From NCBI GenBank assembly GCA_002071385.1, contig MWFB01000004.1:51874-115873 (forward strand): a stretch of 64,000 nt of DNA. The letters run 5' to 3'. A program made the position numbers and the translations under genes. The notes beneath the pieces were generated by a model. The model was given only the letters and a program-made list of their open reading frames with translations. It did no database searches and was not told where the DNA came from. This DNA is from Bacteroidetes bacterium ADurb.Bin013. Its GTDB lineage: Bacteria; Bacteroidota; Bacteroidia; Bacteroidales; UBA932. Shown here in pieces: positions 61,382-64,000 of the stretch. Position 1 is the first letter of the stretch. Every line of letters begins with the position of its first letter.

Positions 61382-62650
61382 GGTCTTGCGGTCAATCCCC
61401 AGCAAACGTGCTGCCCGTGTACGGTTGTTCTTGGTTCGGAGAAGTGCTTCCGTGATCATTTGCCGTTCATGCTGTTCTTTCAGCGTATGGGCATCCTGAC
61501 CTTCGCGCACAGACTGAAGTCCCCGTATTTCTTCGGGCAGGTCTGTGGCCAGGATTTCTGGGCCTTCGCTCAGGAGTACGGTACGTTTTACCACATTGAG
61601 CAACTCCCGCAGGTTTCCCCTCCAGCTGTAAGCCATCATCAATTGTTCTGCCCCCGGTGAAAATCCCTTGATCTGCTTGTTCATCTGACGGTTGGCGTAT
61701 TCCAGGAAATGCCTGGCAAATAACAGCACATCCTGTCCCCGTTCCTGCAGCCGCGGAATGTGCAGCTGGAATTCATTGATGCGGTGGTACAGGTCTTCCC
61801 GGAATTTTCCCTGTTCTATCATTTGCTTCAGATCCACATTGGTGGCGGTGATGATCCGGATGTTGACCTCAATGATACGGGAACTACCCACCGGCTTGAT
61901 CACCCCCTCCTGCAGCGCCCGTAGCAGCTGCATTTGTACATCGTGCGAGAGGTTCCCCACCTCGTCCAGGAACAGCGTTCCCCCGTCTGCCATTTCAAAA
62001 GCTCCTTTTTTATCACTGATGGCCGAGGTAAAGGACCCTTTCAGGTGCCCGAATAGCTCGCTCGAGGCCAGATCCCTGGGAATGGCACCGCAGTCCAGAG
62101 CCACAAAAGGACCGTCCCGCCGGGAGCTGTTCTGATGTATATGGTTTGCGACATATTCCTTGCCTGTGCCACTTTCACCGGAAATGAGCACAGAAAGGAG
62201 TGTTGGAGCCACCAGCATCATGTAGTCGTACATTTTCAGGGAAGCGGGACTTTCCCCTTTAATAAAAGGTATGCGTTCGTGAGGTCTGTCTTTTTTCCGG
62301 AGCACTTCGTCAATCTTTTCCCTAAGGATCACCGGATCTACCGGTTTTTCCAGGTAATCGACCGCTCCCAGGCGGATTGCCTGTACGGCGGTCTGTATAT
62401 CGGCATACCCGGTCATGATGAACACAGCGCTGTCGGGCGAGGTTTCCCGGATCCATTTGAGCAGGGTAAGTCCGTCGGTATCGGGCAACCTCAAATCAGA
62501 AAGGACAATGTCATAAACTTGTCCCTGCACGGCCCTCATGGCTTCTCCTGCCGACAGAACGCCTTCTGCCCGGAATCCTGCTTTTGTCAGCCAAGTCTTC
62601 AACAGGGCGTTGAAAGCTGCGTCATCCTCAATGATCAGTATTTTAACCAT
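61346..62650 (-). CDS. NtrC-family sigma-54-type response regulator
   Basis: 434 residues. Receiver (1-120, Asp52 in LSDLRLPDTDG), AAA+ domain (about 130-365) with Walker A SGESGTGKEYV, Walker B GGTLFLDEVGN and arginine-finger region LYHRINEFQL, and a Fis-type helix-turn-helix (RAARLLGIDRKTLYNKMK). The sigma-54-contacting loop, normally GAFTGA, reads GSFTSA at residues 205-210. The likely input is the convergent hybrid kinase. Divergent from the second DUF4402 gene, 40 bases apart, so it could control it. Confidence 0.93.
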   Translation of the reverse strand: MVKILIIEDDAAFNALLKTWLTKAGFRAEGVLSAGEAMRAVQGQVYDIVLSDLRLPDTDGLTLLKWIRETSPDSAVFIMTGYADIQTAVQAIRLGAVDYLEKPVDPVILREKIDEVLRKKDRPHERIPFIKGESPASLKMYDYMMLVAPTLLSVLISGESGTGKEYVANHIHQNSSRRDGPFVALDCGAIPRDLASSELFGHLKGSFTSAISDKKGAFEMADGGTLFLDEVGNLSHDVQMQLLRALQEGVIKPVGSSRIIEVNIRIITATNVDLKQMIEQGKFREDLYHRINEFQLHIPRLQERGQDVLLFARHFLEYANRQMNKQIKGFSPGAEQLMMAYSWRGNLRELLNVVKRTVLLSEGPEILATDLPEEIRGLQSVREGQDAHTLKEQHERQMITEALLRTKNNRTRAARLLGIDRKTLYNKMKLYNLE

Positions 62651-62655
62651 AAATG

Positions 62656-62663
62656 CAAATGTA
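62656..62663 (-). promoter_or_regulatory. -7 promoter element 5 bases before the NtrC-type gene
   Basis: TACATTTG on the minus strand, then CATTT and the ATG at 62650; predicts a leaderless message. Confidence 0.5.
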
Positions 62664-62678
62664 AAAAATATTTTTATG

Positions 62679-62686
62679 TATCTTTG
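62679..62686 (+). promoter_or_regulatory. -7 promoter element 4 bases before the second DUF4402 gene
   Basis: TATCTTTG, then TCTT and ATG (62691). The two divergent -7 boxes are only 15 bases apart, so polymerases on them would compete. Confidence 0.5.
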
Positions 62687-62690
62687 TCTT

Positions 62691-63224
62691 ATGATGAAGG
62701 CCCGTTTATTCTCTGTCTTTCTTTTAGTTTCCCTTTTCTACGGGAGCTTTTCTGCTGTTTACGGACAGTCCAAAACAAAAGTGGTAAACATACCTTCCGT
62801 TCTTGAAATAGAAGTGATCATTCCCCTGTCTATCTCCAAAGAATCCAATCTCTCATTCGGGTATGCTTCTCCGGGACAGGGAACAGGATATGTGACGCTC
62901 ACAGCCACTGAGAACCCGCAAAGGACAGCTTCCGGTGTGGCCACGCTTTTACCCAGTCCCGGAGCTGTTTATGCCGGTAAATTCAGGGTAACGGGAGGCC
63001 CTAATGCGTCGGTCAATGTTACTGTCCCCACATGGATCCATACCCTGACCCACAGCAGCGGCTCCCCCAGCCTGAATCTTGAATTGACAACCCCCTCTGC
63101 CACCCTTCAGCTGAGCCCTGCGGGCGAGGCAGTATTTTATGTGGGTGGTACCGTCACCATGTGGTGGGGCCAGGCCCTTGGCCAGTACACTGGCACCTTT
63201 ACAGTGACCGTTTCATACCAGTGA
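62691..63224 (+). CDS. DUF4402 secreted protein (second copy)
   Basis: 177 residues. Signal peptide (1-26, ending VYGQ). Beta-rich body: ISKESNLSFGYASPGQGTGYVTLTA and PAGEAVFYVGGTVTMWWGQALG, ending TVTVSYQ. Less similar to the other two copies. The frame extends upstream to 62538, but that part is antisense to the regulator gene. Probably extracytoplasmic; its function is unknown. Confidence 0.78.
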   Translation: MMKARLFSVFLLVSLFYGSFSAVYGQSKTKVVNIPSVLEIEVIIPLSISKESNLSFGYASPGQGTGYVTLTATENPQRTASGVATLLPSPGAVYAGKFRVTGGPNASVNVTVPTWIHTLTHSSGSPSLNLELTTPSATLQLSPAGEAVFYVGGTVTMWWGQALGQYTGTFTVTVSYQ

Positions 63225-63311
63225 TTCCCGGGATTGTTGAAAAAAAACGCCCTTTCGTAGATTGTTTTCAGCCTTATATTGAAATCGTTTTTTTGTTTAA
63301 AACGCAGAGCA

Positions 63312-63319
63312 TACTTTTG
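63312..63319 (+). promoter_or_regulatory. -7 promoter element for the third DUF4402 gene
   Basis: TACTTTTG, 49 bases before the ATG; TTTTTTTG upstream is at a 16-base spacing, shorter than consensus. Confidence 0.45.
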
Positions 63320-63368
63320 TCCCGCGTTTGAAAAATTAGTTTAAAAAACAATCTTAAAAATATTCATT

Positions 63369-63908
63369 ATGAAAACAACTCTCAAAATCTTCGCCCTCTC
63401 AGTAGCCCTCTTCGCATTCTCAAACATTTCTTTCGGACAAGGTAACACAGCCGAAGCAACTGCAACTGCCGGAGCTAATATTATTACACCAATCGGGATA
63501 ACAGTTGATGCAGGATCCAAATTGCAATTTGGTGATTTAATTGCCACTTCATCCGATTACAAAGTAACCATTGCACCCGATGGCACAAGAACCTCCACTG
63601 GAGATGCCGCCTTTTTTACAACAACCGGATTTAGTGCTGTATCTTTTACAGTAACAGGAGAAGCTGGCGCTGCTTTTAGTATTACTTTGCCTGAAGACGA
63701 AACTATTGATCTTACAGGAGATGGTAATGATATGGCTTTAACAGACTTTACAAGCAGTGTCGGCTTATCTTCAAGTATAAACGGAACAGCGGGCTCTTAT
63801 AACTCCGGATCAAAAACTTTTACGGTCGGTGCCACATTATCGGTCGGAGAAAACCAGGCAGCTGGTCAATATAGCGCAACCTTTGATGTAACCGTAGCTT
63901 ACGAATAA
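63369..63908 (+). CDS. DUF4402 secreted protein (third copy)
   Basis: 179 residues. Signal peptide ending SFGQ. Beta-rich body with TPIGITVDAGSKLQFGDLIA, an Ala/Thr/Gly-rich middle and GATLSVGENQAAGQYSATFDVTVAYE at the end, a clear DUF4402 pattern close to copy one. The long leader (about 45 bases) and low-cost composition (Ala/Thr/Ser/Gly) suggest an abundant surface or matrix protein; this is inference. It lies in the same direction as copy two, 144 bases after it. Confidence 0.8.
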   Translation: MKTTLKIFALSVALFAFSNISFGQGNTAEATATAGANIITPIGITVDAGSKLQFGDLIATSSDYKVTIAPDGTRTSTGDAAFFTTTGFSAVSFTVTGEAGAAFSITLPEDETIDLTGDGNDMALTDFTSSVGLSSSINGTAGSYNSGSKTFTVGATLSVGENQAAGQYSATFDVTVAYE

Positions 63909-63939
63909 TAATAGCTCCACACGACTAATAGCTCCACAC
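63909..63939. repeat. Short direct repeat after the third DUF4402 gene
   Basis: TAATAGCTCCACAC occurs twice (63909-63922 and 63926-63939), 17 bases apart, straight after the stop codon. CGCTCC/GGAGCG at 63959-63982 could form a weak hairpin, without a T-run. Confidence 0.5.
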
Positions 63940-64000
63940 AATAATATATTTCCTCGGTCGCTCCTTCCCAATGGATGGAGCGTTCCGGGGAAAATTAAAA

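Overview
The window is a stretch of chromosome from a member of the Bacteroidota, most likely a Bacteroidales-like anaerobe. This rests on several family-level signs: a TonB-dependent receptor paired with a DUF4249 lipoprotein; DUF4270, DUF4294, DUF4402, DUF3098, DUF6263 and GSCFA proteins; a stand-alone N-terminal half of a glycogen-synthase-like protein; an Rnf complex followed by RseC; and many promoters of the Bacteroidota type (TTG, 19-20 bases, TAnnTTTG). No phage, transposase, CRISPR array or restriction system was seen. Nearly all of it is core genome. Gene density is extreme, with overlapping or abutting genes at all six convergent junctions.

Region by region. Positions 1-12619 (minus strand) are one unbroken run of fifteen genes: two M23 peptidases, a MerR regulator, Nif3, a zinc-ribbon coiled-coil protein, a class III aminotransferase, dnaB, a DUF3108 protein, rseC and rnfBCDGEA (rnfA runs off the left edge). 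Positions 12704-18411 (plus) hold alaS, an LptF-type permease, fmt and a thiamine pyrophosphokinase. Positions 18374-22951 (minus) hold a DUF4249/TonB receptor pair, HU and a GSCFA protein. A CNT nucleoside transporter (plus), an LptG-type permease and tgt (minus) follow. Positions 27069-37830 (minus) are the spc/alpha ribosomal operon from rplP to rplQ. The upstream half of the usual S10 cluster (rpsJ to rpsC) is absent here, and rplP has its own full-consensus promoter and a leader with two hairpins.

Positions 38020-39078 encode an M19 dipeptidase. Positions 39130-43759 (plus) are a compact signalling cassette: an NMT1/THI5-like periplasmic binding protein, a Cache-HAMP histidine kinase, a receiver-SpoIIE phosphatase and an RsbW-like ATPase. 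DUF4294 then meets lpxH head-on with a 108-base coding overlap, followed by uppP, DUF3098 and ftsX (minus). Divergent from ftsX are the glycogen-synthase-like protein and DUF4270, then tRNA-Lys(CTT) and a secreted rhodanese. acpP-fabF-rnc lie on the minus strand.

The right end (52129-64000) holds an unrecognised secreted protein, three DUF4402 secreted proteins, DUF6263, an S9 peptidase, ssb, cysS and a convergent hybrid kinase/NtrC-type regulator pair. The regulator is divergent from two of the DUF4402 genes.

The most interesting items are the broken S10-spc cluster with its structured leader, the binding-protein/kinase/phosphatase/anti-sigma cassette, a set of genes whose -7 box lies only 4-5 bases before the ATG (predicted leaderless), a 70-bp palindromic element next to tgt, the operator-like palindrome before the hybrid kinase with its NtrC-type partner carrying GSFTSA in place of GAFTGA, and a TGT lacking its zinc cysteines.
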